Part shown: positions 1-10,273 of the stretch, one piece after another | Position numbering within the stretch: position 1 is the first letter of the stretch | Layout of the letters: every line of letters begins with the position of its first letter | From: Leptospira fletcheri | GTDB lineage: Bacteria; Spirochaetota; Leptospiria; Leptospirales; Leptospiraceae | Assembly: GCF_004769195.1 (NCBI RefSeq) | Contig: NZ_RQET01000012.1 | Coordinates: forward strand, 1-64,000 | Length of the DNA stretch: 64,000 nt | Direction: 5' to 3' | Notes under the pieces: generated by a model | The model's database searches: none | Seen by the model: only the letters and a program-made list of their open reading frames with translations | Told to the model about the DNA's origin: nothing | Position numbers and translations under genes: made by a program

Positions 1-514
1 ATATTGGGAAATAAGTTTGTTGCATTCTCTCATCTTCGATGTTTTGAGAAGTGTGGAATTTGATCGATTTTTAGCAAATAATTCTCAAAATTTATTTAAT
101 ATTAATTGAATAGCTGTATGCCCTAGTGATGGGGTTCAATCATGGTCAATTTTTATTTTAAGATCCTTTTGCAAGACCTGCTTTGTGTCGATGAAAATTT
201 CCTAACCTTAGAGGTATTTCGGTTCATGAACATATATTTCGTTATGTACCAAGGTGACAAGGCATTCTGAAATTTGCTTTCAGTCAAAATTCGGCGACTA
301 TCGGGTTTTTTCTTAAGAAGTTTCAATGGAGAAAAGCATTGATTCATAAAATAAGCTTATGATCGATCGTCGAGTCCTAAGCAGCTGGCCGAATCCAAGG
401 CAGGGCGCGCGAGAGATCCTGTTGCGGGCGAACCTTCGGGTTAGTCCCTATAAATTTTTCGAATTTGAATCATATTTAAAGGGCGGAATTTCACTTAGCC
501 AGAAATCTTTCCAA
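1..514. other. AT-rich stretch with no convincing gene
   Basis: The first half kilobase is visibly richer in A and T than the rest of the window. A 64-codon minus-strand frame at 153-347 has no ribosome binding site, no recognisable motif and a biased Lys/Ser/Arg composition, so I do not call it. The 3' end of a gene lying to the left cannot be excluded for the first 60 bases. I see no tRNA, repeat array or clear terminator here. Confidence 0.4.
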
Positions 515-1219
515 ATGCTCGGGAAAATGAGATTTTCGGTTTTCCTATCGGGCGTCTCCCTTTTGGTATTCGGATGTGTTTCAACAGGGGGGCCGCTTCC
601 GAATACGCCGCTTTGTACGACTTCCTTGAATCGACCGAAAATCACGATCGAAATAGACCGGCTATCCCTGATAAAGACGATCCCGGAAGGCGCGGATCCC
701 GTCGGTTCAGAGGCGCTAATTCGCTCCTCTCTTTACGAATACGAAAGTTACTTCGAGACTTCTTTTGTGGAACACGCAAAAAAGGAAGGAATCCTCTTCG
801 GAGACGAATCTTCCGACTTAGTATTAACATTTCGTATTAAGGACTTTGGAAGAGTTCGCCCTTCGTCTTTGTACGCGGGCATAGGAGGGAGCGTTCTACT
901 TGGGTTAGGCGTAGCAGGTATTTTTTCCAATCCTGCCCTGGGCGCGGAGGTTTTGGTCGTAAGAGTTCTTCGTTTCTTGACTGCGCCATATGTATATGCG
1001 AAATACGTTTCGACCGTAACTGTTGAGCTCAGAGTGGACGCGATTCACGGTGCTAAAAACGTTTATAAAACTTCGGAGAACGTAATCCGGTGGCAGAAAA
1101 AATCGAGAGAAGAAAGTCTCAGAAAGGATTTGGAAGATCTCTCCATAGAGTTGGCGAAGACTCTGAGAAAAAATTGGAACAAAGTATGCGATAAAAGGAT
1201 GCCGGTAGTTTCTTCATGA
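515..1219 (+). CDS. Putative lipoprotein of unknown function
   Basis: About 234 residues. The frame is open from 359, but the first 52 residues look untranslated; starting at 515 (or the ATG at 527) gives a classic signal peptide, MRFSVFLSGVSLLVFGC, whose cysteine fits a lipobox. The mature part contains a Gly-rich hydrophobic stretch (LYAGIGGSVLLGLGVAGIF) about two-thirds along and a charged C-terminus that looks helical (LRKDLEDLSIELAKTLRKNW). The layout resembles DUF4410 or LptE-like assembly lipoproteins only loosely, and I do not assign a function. It stands alone, followed by a 217-base gap before the ceramidase gene. Confidence 0.6.
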   Translation: MLGKMRFSVFLSGVSLLVFGCVSTGGPLPNTPLCTTSLNRPKITIEIDRLSLIKTIPEGADPVGSEALIRSSLYEYESYFETSFVEHAKKEGILFGDESSDLVLTFRIKDFGRVRPSSLYAGIGGSVLLGLGVAGIFSNPALGAEVLVVRVLRFLTAPYVYAKYVSTVTVELRVDAIHGAKNVYKTSENVIRWQKKSREESLRKDLEDLSIELAKTLRKNWNKVCDKRMPVVSS

Positions 1220-1436
1220 GAAGAGGGTCCACACAGTTCCCTTATTTTGCACATTTTCTTCTTACATTCTAATTATATTATCTATCGTAAAACGGTTTGG
1301 AATCAAAGGAAATCCGGAAACCGAAATGTCGTACGCGGATCATTCTATGCAAAATCGCTTTTACGGACTTTTTTCGAAAAACAATTGACTCGGAGTCGAA
1401 AATCGAATAAGCCCGGTTCCGTTTCCGAGGGATGTC

Positions 1437-3743
1437 ATGAGAAAAAATAAATTTGAACGAATAATGATGCTTCTTTCCGCTCTCGCTCTTTTGGCGGGGT
1501 GTAATGATAGGGGCAAAAGCGATCAGGCTTCCGTTCTTTCCGCCATCGGCGGCTCACCTAAGTTGGACTCTACATCGGTGCCTAACCAAAGAATGTCTTT
1601 AACTTCCGCTACGTATGCTCCGGATATTTTTCTAGTAGGAGCGGCAAAATCCGATATCACCGGACCTTTTGTCCAATCCAGTACGGGCTACAATAATCCC
1701 GGCTCGGAGATGCACGGTTTGGCGATGCGTCTCTATTCAAGGGCGTTCGTCATCGAAAAAGCAGGTGGGGGCAGAGTGGCGATCGTAACGGCGGATATGC
1801 TCCATATGTACCAGAGCGTGAAAATAGGAGTGATTAAAAAGCTGCAGGCGGACGGATACGGATCCTTGTTTCAGACGGAGAACGTTTTGATTTCCGCCAC
1901 TCACGACCATTCCGCTCCCTCGAATATTTCCTGGTATACATTATTCAATGCGTTTAACGGGGTGATGGGTTTTGATAAGGTGCATTACGCGATTGTAGTG
2001 AATGGAATTACGGAATCGATTAAGAATGCGTACAATAACGAGAAGCCCGCAAGGATCAGGGTTTCGTCCGGAACTCTGGCCAATACGATCACGAATCGTT
2101 CCTCGGGAGCATACGATTGGAACTTCGACAAAGCTAAATTCTCCAAAAACGTGGATGATACCATGACCTTACTCCGATTCGACGGCATAGACGGTTCCGA
2201 AATCGGATTATTGAACTGGTTCGGCGTCCACGGAACTTCTCTCGGTATCACGAATTCCAGAGTTCATGGCGACAATAAAGGTTTTGCGGCATACGAAATA
2301 GAGCGTCTGAAAGGGGGAAATTTCGTCGCAGCATTCGCACAAGGAACCGTAGGCGACATTAGTCCGAATACTCCGGATCCTAGTGATATAACGAAGCCGT
2401 TTCTTCGTCCTAACGATCTGGATCCTACTCTCGACGCGATGGAAAATCCGATCGTTCACGGTCGCTTGCAGGCGGATAAGGCGTTGGAATTGTACGGAAC
2501 GGGAGGCTCAACGATTTCCGGAAATATAATATATAGGCATTCCCATGTTTTATGGAATGATAAAATACCTGTGAATGCCTCCTATATCGGCCAATATTCC
2601 ATGCCTTGGGATCAAGCCGCGAGCGCGACGACTTGCGTTGCGACTGTCGGCGGGGGATTTTTGGCAGGAGATGTGGAAGGGGCTCCCGTGGCTTTTGCAA
2701 AACAGGGAGATATACGTAACAATTACGTTTTTCAGAACGGGCAATGGGTTCGACAAAATTATAACTTAACGAATCTCAGCGGAACTGCGTCATTTTTAGG
2801 AGTTCTTTGGCCTTTGGCACAGACAGTACTCGGATCGAATCAATACCAGGATTGCGATCAGGAGAAATTCACTCTTCTCCCGGTCGGAGAGGTGGACCGG
2901 TTTTGGTTCCCGAACCCCCAAGTTCCTTTTGTTCCTGTAGTGTTACCTTTGCAGGTAGTCACCGTAGGAGGAGTGGGAATCTTGGCCGCCCCCTTCGAAT
3001 TGAGTACTATGGTGGGAAGAAGATTGCGGGATCGAGTGAGCGCGACTCTGGCTTCCGTCGGCGTTTCCACGATTCTGGTCGCCAGTATGGCCAATACATA
3101 TGCGCAATATCTCGTTACTCGTGAGGAGTATTCCGCTCAGCATTTCGAGGGAGGGTTTACCGTCTACGGACCTTGGGCCTCCGCGGCTTTACAGCAGGAG
3201 TTCGATCGGATCACTAAAAATCTGGTTTCGGGTACGGTAGGAGATCCTGGACCCAACCCGCCCGATCTTTCCAACCAACAGTTTATCCAAACCTGGTTGT
3301 CTCAGAACGGAGTCGTGAATGACGGAGGCAATTTCGGGTCCGTACTCACGGATGCTTTAGCGAATTATAATAGAGCTAAGGATAAGGTTTCCGTCCGTTT
3401 TCAGGGCGCTCACCCGCGTGTGGTGCAGGATAAGAAATTGGACGGGACCCTCGGCTCCTATTACGATCCGGATAAATACACGTATTTGGAAGTCCAGCAA
3501 AAGGATCCTTCGGGCCGATGGACCAGAGTCGCGGACGACGGAGACCCCTACACTTCTTTGGATTGGCTCAGAACGGGAGGTGATTTGTCCCCCACTTCGG
3601 AAGTTACGATTACATGGTTGATTCGAAACGCCGCATCGGGCACATACAGAATCGTTTATAACGGGCTCGCAAAGCAATTTTGGGGAATATTTTGGACGTA
3701 CCAGAAATTCACTGGAACTTCCCGGGAATTCCAAGTGCAATGA
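1437..3743 (+). CDS. Neutral/alkaline ceramidase family lipoprotein
   Basis: 768 residues, the usual size for neutral ceramidases, which hydrolyse the amide bond of ceramide to sphingosine and fatty acid. A signal peptide ends in LLAGC (Cys22), so the enzyme is probably a surface or periplasmic lipoprotein. The catalytic domain starts near residue 65 (VGAAKSDITGP). Matches to the family are the HxH zinc motif THDHSAPS (about 155-162), a third His in WFGVHGTSLG (about 264) and GTVGDISPN (303-311), which corresponds to the family motif containing the catalytic serine, here Ser309. A C-terminal beta-sandwich-like region ends at WTYQKFTGTSREFQVQ. A Shine-Dalgarno GAGGG precedes the ATG. The next gene, 51 bases on, encodes another exported hydrolase, so the two may be cotranscribed. 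The family call is secure; substrate is inferred. Confidence 0.88.
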   Translation: MRKNKFERIMMLLSALALLAGCNDRGKSDQASVLSAIGGSPKLDSTSVPNQRMSLTSATYAPDIFLVGAAKSDITGPFVQSSTGYNNPGSEMHGLAMRLYSRAFVIEKAGGGRVAIVTADMLHMYQSVKIGVIKKLQADGYGSLFQTENVLISATHDHSAPSNISWYTLFNAFNGVMGFDKVHYAIVVNGITESIKNAYNNEKPARIRVSSGTLANTITNRSSGAYDWNFDKAKFSKNVDDTMTLLRFDGIDGSEIGLLNWFGVHGTSLGITNSRVHGDNKGFAAYEIERLKGGNFVAAFAQGTVGDISPNTPDPSDITKPFLRPNDLDPTLDAMENPIVHGRLQADKALELYGTGGSTISGNIIYRHSHVLWNDKIPVNASYIGQYSMPWDQAASATTCVATVGGGFLAGDVEGAPVAFAKQGDIRNNYVFQNGQWVRQNYNLTNLSGTASFLGVLWPLAQTVLGSNQYQDCDQEKFTLLPVGEVDRFWFPNPQVPFVPVVLPLQVVTVGGVGILAAPFELSTMVGRRLRDRVSATLASVGVSTILVASMANTYAQYLVTREEYSAQHFEGGFTVYGPWASAALQQEFDRITKNLVSGTVGDPGPNPPDLSNQQFIQTWLSQNGVVNDGGNFGSVLTDALANYNRAKDKVSVRFQGAHPRVVQDKKLDGTLGSYYDPDKYTYLEVQQKDPSGRWTRVADDGDPYTSLDWLRTGGDLSPTSEVTITWLIRNAASGTYRIVYNGLAKQFWGIFWTYQKFTGTSREFQVQ

Positions 3744-3794
3744 TCCGGGAAAATTTAGGATAGATTTTGCGTTAACGCCGCGAAAGGTGAGCAT

Positions 3795-4895
3795 ATGGCC
3801 CTTAGGTTTTTATGCTCCCTTTTTGTGGGAGTTTTCTTTTTACATTGTGTTAAAAAGGACGATAAGCTGAGTAATACGGAATTGTTACAGGACGTTCTTT
3901 TGGTCCTTTCTTATCCGTATCTGATCAATAACTGCGCGATTACCGGAATCAATCCTCAAGGCCCTGTCCCCGCCATTTCCGCAGGATACGGAGCTAGAGG
4001 AACTCACCAAGTTTCGGTAAACGCATTGCAGAACCCGATTGCGGATCGAAGGGTCTGTGTTTACTATCCTTCCGATCAGACCAATCCCGCTCCCGTCTTG
4101 TTTCTATTTCACGGATTCAGCTCCCCTTCCGCGGAGCCGTACTACCCTTTGATCGACTTTTACGTTTCCAAAGGATATGTCGTAGTATTCCCCATTTATT
4201 TTTCCGACACTAGACCGCCTCAGCAGAATTACGATATCATGTGGGCAGGGCTGAAATACGCGGTGGACACATACCCGAACCGGATCGATACGAGAAAAGT
4301 AGGATTCATGGGGCATTCGTACGGGGGAGGAGCCACTCCTTATATGGCCCATAAGGGGCTTTTCGAACAATCTTGGGGTAGTTCCGGGTCTTTCATGTAT
4401 CTCGCGGCTCCTTGGTATTCGTTTAACACCACGAATTCGAATCTCACGGATTTTACCACTGCGACCAAATTGATCGTCCAGGTCCATCAGGAAGACGACA
4501 CTAACGATCATCGTATGGCGATCGATATTTTTAATAACGTTACTTCCATTCCTTCGACGGAACGGTCCTACCAGATCATCTATACAGATTCGTTCGGAGG
4601 ATACACTTTAAAGGCGGACCATTACGTTCCGATCAAAGACACCATCATCGGAATCGGAGCGTTGAACGGTTTGGATTTTTACGGGGTATGGAGGCAATTG
4701 GACGCGCTCACGGATTATGCATTTAACGGAGCAGGTTCTGCGACTGCATTAGGAACCGGCAACGGGAGTTTCTCCATGGGGAATTATCCGGACGGGTCCC
4801 AGGTGAAAAAAATGGATTTTACCCGCGCACCTAGTCCCCTTCAAGCGGAGAGCTATTATTCCCAGCAATGGAGCAACCCTTTAAATCCGAGATAG
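3795..4895 (+). CDS. Alpha/beta hydrolase lipoprotein
   Basis: 366 residues with a lipoprotein signal (FFLHC, Cys18). The alpha/beta hydrolase fold is shown by the oxyanion segment LFHGFSSPSAEPY (about 103-115) and the nucleophile elbow MGHSYGGG with Ser at about 175; LIVQVHQEDDTNDHR probably carries the acid and the catalytic His is likely in the KADHYVP segment. The chain resembles dienelactone-hydrolase or polyester/lipase-like secreted hydrolases (the PET-hydrolase-like group). It follows the ceramidase gene closely on the same strand, which suggests a pair of exported lipid- or ester-degrading enzymes. The true substrate cannot be read from sequence. Confidence 0.78.
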   Translation: MALRFLCSLFVGVFFLHCVKKDDKLSNTELLQDVLLVLSYPYLINNCAITGINPQGPVPAISAGYGARGTHQVSVNALQNPIADRRVCVYYPSDQTNPAPVLFLFHGFSSPSAEPYYPLIDFYVSKGYVVVFPIYFSDTRPPQQNYDIMWAGLKYAVDTYPNRIDTRKVGFMGHSYGGGATPYMAHKGLFEQSWGSSGSFMYLAAPWYSFNTTNSNLTDFTTATKLIVQVHQEDDTNDHRMAIDIFNNVTSIPSTERSYQIIYTDSFGGYTLKADHYVPIKDTIIGIGALNGLDFYGVWRQLDALTDYAFNGAGSATALGTGNGSFSMGNYPDGSQVKKMDFTRAPSPLQAESYYSQQWSNPLNPR

Positions 4896-4937
4896 ATCCC
4901 TTTTGCAATCCGAATGATTCCGTCTAGGGGATTTTTT

Positions 4938-4952
4938 CCGATTCGGAATCGG
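4938..4952. promoter_or_regulatory. Perfect 7-1-7 palindrome upstream of the ChaN-like gene
   Basis: CCGATTC-G-GAATCGG is a perfect dyad in the gap between the hydrolase gene and the haem-binding-protein gene at 5017. The one-base centre is too small for an RNA hairpin loop and there is no T-run after it, so it looks more like a protein-binding site than a terminator. No regulator is known. Confidence 0.3.
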
Positions 4953-5016
4953 AGATTTCATTGCAAAAACCCGTAAAGAGGGGAGATCCTTTCGGAATCA
5001 GATTTTCGGTTACGGT

Positions 5017-5874
5017 ATGTCATTTCGCAAAGCCTTGATTCTTTTTTTCTTTCCGCTCGCTCTAGGCGCTCAAACAAACGAAACTTCTCAGGTTCGGATC
5101 TTCGACTCGGTTTTGAAAAAGGAGATTTCTCAGGAAATCTTGGAGTCCAAGGTACGCGATGCGGATGCGGTATTGATCGGCGAAGAGCATGATGATACGG
5201 CCGGTCATGTTTGGCAATTGGAGACCTTAAAGAAGTTATCGGAAAAATTTTCTTTCGCGCTTTCTCTCGAAATGTTGGAACGGGACCAGCAGAGAATATT
5301 GAACGAATTTCTAAAAGGGGACCTGACGGAAAAAGGTTATCTGAACGGAACGGTATTTTGGCCGAATTATCTGTCGGATTACCACCCTTTAGTGGAATAT
5401 GCGAAGAGCAGGAAATTGCCGGTGATCGCGTCGAATGTGCCTAGGAGATACGCGAATCTGGTTTCGCAGAAAGGGCTTTCTTCTTTGTTTCGATTGCACA
5501 GTCCTTTTTTGCCTCCTAAATATCTGATCGGACTCCATCGACAGGAACAGTACGAGTCCAAATTGAAAGCCGCCTTGGGGCATCACGGTTCTACCGCGAA
5601 TCTCGGCAACTTTATGGATGCCCAATATCTATGGGATGCAAGTATGGCGGACGCGATCGCGGAAGCCTTTTATGCTATGGGAAGAAAAATATTTCATATC
5701 AACGGCAGGTTTCACAGCGATCAAGGGATGGGCGTTCCGTTTCGGCTCAGGCAGATGGGTTTGAAGGTATTGGTAATCAGCGTTTTTCCCGTAAACCAAA
5801 GCGTTGGACCGGGAGAGGAGGACTTTCTACAGGCCGAGGTCCTGGTATTGACTCCGCGAAAGGTTGCTCCCTAA
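5017..5874 (+). CDS. ChaN-like haem-binding lipoprotein family protein
   Basis: 285 residues with an N-terminal hydrophobic signal (about 1-19). The motif AVLIGEEHDDTAGHVWQ, followed by SLEMLERDQQ and the C-terminal HINGRFHSDQGMG, is the pattern of the Cofac_haem_bdg/Tiki superfamily that includes Campylobacter ChaN, an iron-regulated haem-binding lipoprotein. Family members coordinate haem with conserved His or Tyr or act as metalloproteases (TIKI/TraB relatives). No lipobox cysteine is evident in the signal, so it may be soluble in the periplasm. Spacing to the next gene is 57 bases. Haem binding is a family-based expectation. Confidence 0.75.
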   Translation: MSFRKALILFFFPLALGAQTNETSQVRIFDSVLKKEISQEILESKVRDADAVLIGEEHDDTAGHVWQLETLKKLSEKFSFALSLEMLERDQQRILNEFLKGDLTEKGYLNGTVFWPNYLSDYHPLVEYAKSRKLPVIASNVPRRYANLVSQKGLSSLFRLHSPFLPPKYLIGLHRQEQYESKLKAALGHHGSTANLGNFMDAQYLWDASMADAIAEAFYAMGRKIFHINGRFHSDQGMGVPFRLRQMGLKVLVISVFPVNQSVGPGEEDFLQAEVLVLTPRKVAP

Positions 5875-5931
5875 TCCCAACCATGAATTTCGTGCTTGTA
5901 GGCGGACGCATTTTCTCCGAAAGTACTACTG

Positions 5932-8613
5932 ATGCTGGAGACAGGAATTCGTACTCTTTTCGAATCTAAATTCGAGTGCCCCGCTTGCGGTACGTTATCC
6001 CGTCTACCGGAGAGCGTTCCGACCGAGATGGTTTTTCGGCTGACCTGTTATCGCTGCGGGCACAAGTCCCTCGTTCGCTTAGCTCACAGGCCGGTCTCCG
6101 AAGGTCAGGTGGCAAGACACCAATCCGAATTTTCTCCCGAGCACAAACCCTCCGTTCGTGAACCCGATCCGGAACCTTTTGTCGTAAAGAAGACGTCGAC
6201 CGATGCGGCTCCGATGATAGAGAAGGAACCGTTTTCCTTTGCGGATAGATTCCGTAAGAAAATCGATTCCTGGAAATCTCCGAAGACCGATTTGCCGGAA
6301 GATCGACCTTGGTTCCAAAAAATCAGAATGCGGGAAGGGGAAGCGTCCCGGAGCGGACATCCTGTTCGAACTTTGGCGGAAAGACTTTTGGATCGAGGAA
6401 GAAAATTCCGACTTCCCCGTTTTCGCGCGAATTTCTGGCTTTTAGTCTTTCCGATTCCGGTATTTCTTGCTTTTCTAATATTCTTTTGGATAGGGGTCGT
6501 CCAGAGGGAATCGGAAGTCGAAGAACTTTTGAGCGTATTTTACATCCACCAGCCGACGGTGATTTACGACAGGGACGGAAAGAAAGTATCCGAAATTTTC
6601 GGCAAGAAGACCAGCAATCTGGAATGGGATGCGTATCCGGAAAACCTGAAGCGGATGGTGCTGCTTGTGGAGGATCGCAATTTTTATTCTCACGGCGGAA
6701 TCCATTACTCCTCGGTTCTTCGAGCCTTTTTTGTGAACGTAACAAGTCTCAGATTCAAGCAGGGTGCGTCCACCATTACTCAACAGCTCTCGCGGATCTT
6801 ATTGAACGATCGCGAAAAGAGCTTGGGAAGAAAATTAAAGGAAGCGCAGCTCGCGTACGCTCTCGAATCGCAGTTGGACAAACAGAGAATCCTTTTGCAT
6901 TATATGAACAACGTGTATCTGGGACACGGGGCCTTCGGTTTTGATAGCGCTTCCCAATTTTACTTCGGAAAAAAACCGAAGGATTTGAATCTCTCCGAGA
7001 TGATCATTCTCGCTTCTTTGGCCTCCGCACCGAACCGGTATTCTCCTTTGAAAAATCCGGATCTGTCTTTAGGTAGAGTGGAAGCGATTTTGAAATCCTT
7101 GGAAAACGACGGCGCTTTGAGAGAGGACCTTCGTCCGATCATGCGGGATCTATATGTTTCCTTTCACACTCGTTCTCCCGGAGAAACGGTTTACGGAAAT
7201 CGAAAGGACGATTCTCCCTATGTCACTGAGCATGTACGTAAATTTCTGCAAGGCTTGTACCCGGACGCGAATATCTATGAGACGGGCGGTTTTTCCGTTC
7301 ACACGACCATCTCCCAGCCGGTGCAAACCGAATTACAGAGAATCGTAAAATCTCATGTGGATTCCCTTGTCCGGTCCGGCGCTGTGAGAAAGCAAAGGCT
7401 GACCGGACAAGGAAAAGATAGCGAAGCCGTTCCGTTCCGAAATCTCGCGGCGGATCTTTCTCCCGCTCTCGAATTGTTTCTGGACACGGATCGATTCCGT
7501 GCCGGAGGAGATAGCGGATTGCAAGCCGCCGTCGTTGCGGTAGATCCGCAAACAGGGGACGTACTTCTGTTGCACGGAGGAACGGAGTTCAAGTCGGACA
7601 ACCAGTTTCCGAGAGCGACAGGTATGTTCCGTCAGACAGGTTCAACGATAAAACCGATATTGTACGCCGAAGCGATCGACAAAGGATTCGTGACACCAGC
7701 TACCCATATTTTGGATGCGCCTCTGATCTATCGGAATGCTACATCCAATTGGATGCCGGAGAATATCGGTAGCCAATACGACGGAGATATTTCCGTTCGC
7801 GTGGCCTTGGCGAAATCGAAAAATACCGCCGCCGTACAGATCGCCGAAAAATTGGGTCTTTCCGAAATCTCGGAAACCTTCGGAAGATTCTTTTTTCCGG
7901 AAGAGAAGGTGTTGAAAAACCGGTTTAGAAGGGACTTATCGCTGGCTTTGGGTTCGCTCGAACTTTCTCCGCTGGAAATGGCCTCGGCGTATTCCTCCTT
8001 TGCGAACGACGGAAACATCGTCCGACCGCATCTAATAGAAAAAATCACCGACCGTTCCGGAAATGTCGTTTATCAAAGAAGAGAGCAGGACGAATTCAAT
8101 TTGCGCTGGCCGAAAGAACGCAGGACGATTTCGCCTCCCGCCGCAGAGATCATGGTCGATCTGTTACACGGAAGCGCAAATCATGCCGGCGTTCGAAATA
8201 CGGGATATAGGGGAGAAGTGGCCGGTAAAACCGGAACCACGAACGAATATCGCGATGCTTGGTTCGTCGGAGTACGTCCGGGACTTTCTATGGCCGTTTG
8301 GATCGGTTACGACTCTCCTAGTTACGGTATGGGCTCTTCCGCGTTAGGCGGAACGGTTGCCGCTCCTCTCTGGGGAACGATCGCGAAGGTATTCGACACT
8401 GCCGAGTCGGCGGACCGGGGCGAAAGAAGAAAATATTCTTTTTCCCAAAGAGCCGTTTCCTTGTCGATTTGTTCCGAGTCTGGAAAATTGCCCGGTCCCG
8501 ATTGCCCTAAAAAAACGGGAGAATTGTTTCATCCTTCTCATGTACCCACGGAAATCTGCCCATTGATTCATAAGGCCGACGCGAAGAAGGAGATCCTGAA
8601 AAATGTATTTTAG
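5932..8613 (+). CDS. Class A penicillin-binding protein (PBP1A type) with N-terminal zinc ribbon
   Basis: 893-residue bifunctional peptidoglycan glycosyltransferase/transpeptidase. The cytoplasmic N-terminus carries two Cys pairs (CPAC at 16-19, CYRC at 39-42), a zinc ribbon, then a charged linker and one membrane span (about 167-190). The GT51 domain shows [10 protein letters not shown] (near 246), TITQQLSR and the membrane-proximal [11 protein letters not shown]. The transpeptidase has SxxK in TGSTIKP (near 569), SKN in AKSKNTAAV and KTGTT (near 765). The C-terminus has paired cysteines ([13 protein letters not shown]), as in many PBP1 proteins. It is longer than typical because of the ribbon and linker. 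It overlaps the next gene by 11 bases, so the two are translationally linked. Confidence 0.93.
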   Translation: MLETGIRTLFESKFECPACGTLSRLPESVPTEMVFRLTCYRCGHKSLVRLAHRPVSEGQVARHQSEFSPEHKPSVREPDPEPFVVKKTSTDAAPMIEKEPFSFADRFRKKIDSWKSPKTDLPEDRPWFQKIRMREGEASRSGHPVRTLAERLLDRGRKFRLPRFRANFWLLVFPIPVFLAFLIFFWIGVVQRESEVEELLSVFYIHQPTVIYDRDGKKVSEIFGKKTSNLEWDAYPENLKRMVLLVEDRNFYSHGGIHYSSVLRAFFVNVTSLRFKQGASTITQQLSRILLNDREKSLGRKLKEAQLAYALESQLDKQRILLHYMNNVYLGHGAFGFDSASQFYFGKKPKDLNLSEMIILASLASAPNRYSPLKNPDLSLGRVEAILKSLENDGALREDLRPIMRDLYVSFHTRSPGETVYGNRKDDSPYVTEHVRKFLQGLYPDANIYETGGFSVHTTISQPVQTELQRIVKSHVDSLVRSGAVRKQRLTGQGKDSEAVPFRNLAADLSPALELFLDTDRFRAGGDSGLQAAVVAVDPQTGDVLLLHGGTEFKSDNQFPRATGMFRQTGSTIKPILYAEAIDKGFVTPATHILDAPLIYRNATSNWMPENIGSQYDGDISVRVALAKSKNTAAVQIAEKLGLSEISETFGRFFFPEEKVLKNRFRRDLSLALGSLELSPLEMASAYSSFANDGNIVRPHLIEKITDRSGNVVYQRREQDEFNLRWPKERRTISPPAAEIMVDLLHGSANHAGVRNTGYRGEVAGKTGTTNEYRDAWFVGVRPGLSMAVWIGYDSPSYGMGSSALGGTVAAPLWGTIAKVFDTAESADRGERRKYSFSQRAVSLSICSESGKLPGPDCPKKTGELFHPSHVPTEICPLIHKADAKKEILKNVF

Positions 8614-10216
8614 GTTTTCCAAATGTACTATTTTTCCGGTATTCTTCTCCGTATTCATTCCAACTTTTCTCTCGGCGGTAAATTACGAGGATGCGTACTC
8701 TTTGGAGAAACAATCTCCCGTTTTCGCGATACCTTTGTACGAGGAAGTCTCCAGGACTGGGTCTAGTTCCGACGTGAGAAGGACTGCCTCCACGAGACTC
8801 TATTTTCTGTACGAGAAATTCAACAAATACGTTCCCGCCTTACAGTACCAGATCCGGGCGGGGACGACCAGGAACAAAAAAGGGGAATGGTCCTCTTTCG
8901 TAAAGAACCTCTCCCAGGGACTGGGAATCAGCCCATATTCTCTTATCGCGGTGACGCAGGCATGCTCCAAGAACACTTCGGCATTTTCCGTTCCGGAAAC
9001 CAAGACGGAACCTAATGTTTCTTCGGAGGCGATTTCTCCCGAGATTTCCGAACCGTATCGTTCCTTATCTAAAAAGGAAAATCTGGCCTTAATCAGACTC
9101 TGTTATTCGGTAAAGATGAAAACGAAAGACTATGAAGGTTGGGACCATATCTTCGCTTATTTGACGGAAAAGGAACTTCTGTCCAAGGATATCGCTTTGC
9201 CTCTCTGGGTCGGGTCCTCTCTCCAATCAGGACGGGGAACTCCGTATCGTAGGATTTTTTTGGCGGGAAAGTCCAAATCTCTGAGCGCGGATTCCAAGTC
9301 GGATATCCTCTACTTATATGCGAAGTTTCTTCGAAATAGGGGCCGTTTCGAGGCTAGTGCGCGTTATTTTTTGATGAGTTCCACGTATTCCAATGCCAAG
9401 AGAGGGCGTTTCGAGGCCGCTAAGAATCTTTTGCTGATGGATAGAAGGAAAGAGGCCTGTTCTTTTCCTTCGGAAACATACAACGGAGACGAAGAAACGG
9501 AGGTTCTTTTCCGCAAAGTCTGCCAAACGAATGATTGGGACTGGGCAATGCCTTACCTTCCGGCTATCCGAATTCTGATGCGAGAAAATCCGGATCCGAT
9601 TTTTTCCTTTGTAACTCAGGGCGGAGGAAGGGAAGCCGCGGAGAATTTTTTATCCCGATCGAGCGCGGGAAGTTCGGATAAAGACGACGACGTGGTCGAG
9701 GAGGAAACCGAATCCGCTGGGATCCTGGCAAAGCTTTTTCCTCCGGAGGATAAGACTCGATTCCCTTTTTGGGACGTACGCGATCGAGATGCGAATTTGG
9801 TCTTACCGGAAAAAACGAAATATATCTGTAAAGTGATTCGAAGACCTTTTTTCGGTTCCCCCAATATCCAACCTCAGTTTTGCAAGGAGACACTTCCCGG
9901 TACTTTGGAACAGATCCTTTCCGCAGTGAACGAGGAGGAAGACGATGCCAGTTATGCTTTTGCGGATTCGGCTTATCTGCCCGTGAACGCAAAATGGATG
10001 TGGAAGGAAATTCCGCCGCCCCAAGGAATCGATCCGTCCGTGACTGTGACCGATTCCCAGCCTATATTCGGACCGGTCGGCATTTTAGGACCTTGGAATC
10101 TTGATTTCGTGGTTTTCAGAAAAGTCTTGAATCGGACTTACATCGAAATCAGAAAAGGAAAAGAATATTATAATGTTTCCATAAAGCCTTCGAACGTCCT
10201 CTGGGAAAAGGGATAG
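8603..10216 (+). CDS. Exported protein of unknown function, possible helical repeat protein
   Basis: 537 residues starting inside the end of the PBP gene; AAGGAG lies ten bases before the ATG. A signal peptide ([21 protein letters not shown]) directs it out of the cytoplasm. The middle region (about 20-290) is rich in short amphipathic helices with Ala, Leu and Tyr, such as [27 protein letters not shown], which resembles TPR-type repeats. An acidic patch follows ([12 protein letters not shown]), then a beta-rich C-terminus. I do not recognise a named family. Coupling to a PBP suggests a role in the cell envelope, but that is only context. Confidence 0.6.
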   Translation: MYFRFSKCTIFPVFFSVFIPTFLSAVNYEDAYSLEKQSPVFAIPLYEEVSRTGSSSDVRRTASTRLYFLYEKFNKYVPALQYQIRAGTTRNKKGEWSSFVKNLSQGLGISPYSLIAVTQACSKNTSAFSVPETKTEPNVSSEAISPEISEPYRSLSKKENLALIRLCYSVKMKTKDYEGWDHIFAYLTEKELLSKDIALPLWVGSSLQSGRGTPYRRIFLAGKSKSLSADSKSDILYLYAKFLRNRGRFEASARYFLMSSTYSNAKRGRFEAAKNLLLMDRRKEACSFPSETYNGDEETEVLFRKVCQTNDWDWAMPYLPAIRILMRENPDPIFSFVTQGGGREAAENFLSRSSAGSSDKDDDVVEEETESAGILAKLFPPEDKTRFPFWDVRDRDANLVLPEKTKYICKVIRRPFFGSPNIQPQFCKETLPGTLEQILSAVNEEEDDASYAFADSAYLPVNAKWMWKEIPPPQGIDPSVTVTDSQPIFGPVGILGPWNLDFVVFRKVLNRTYIEIRKGKEYYNVSIKPSNVLWEKG

Positions 10217-10273
10217 ATTTTTCGTAAAAAGAAGACCGCCATCGCGGATATGCGAAAAACAAAGGAGGCGTTC

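Noticed and set aside
153..347. Minus-strand 64-codon frame
   Set aside because: No ribosome site, no motif and a composition typical of AT-rich non-coding DNA.
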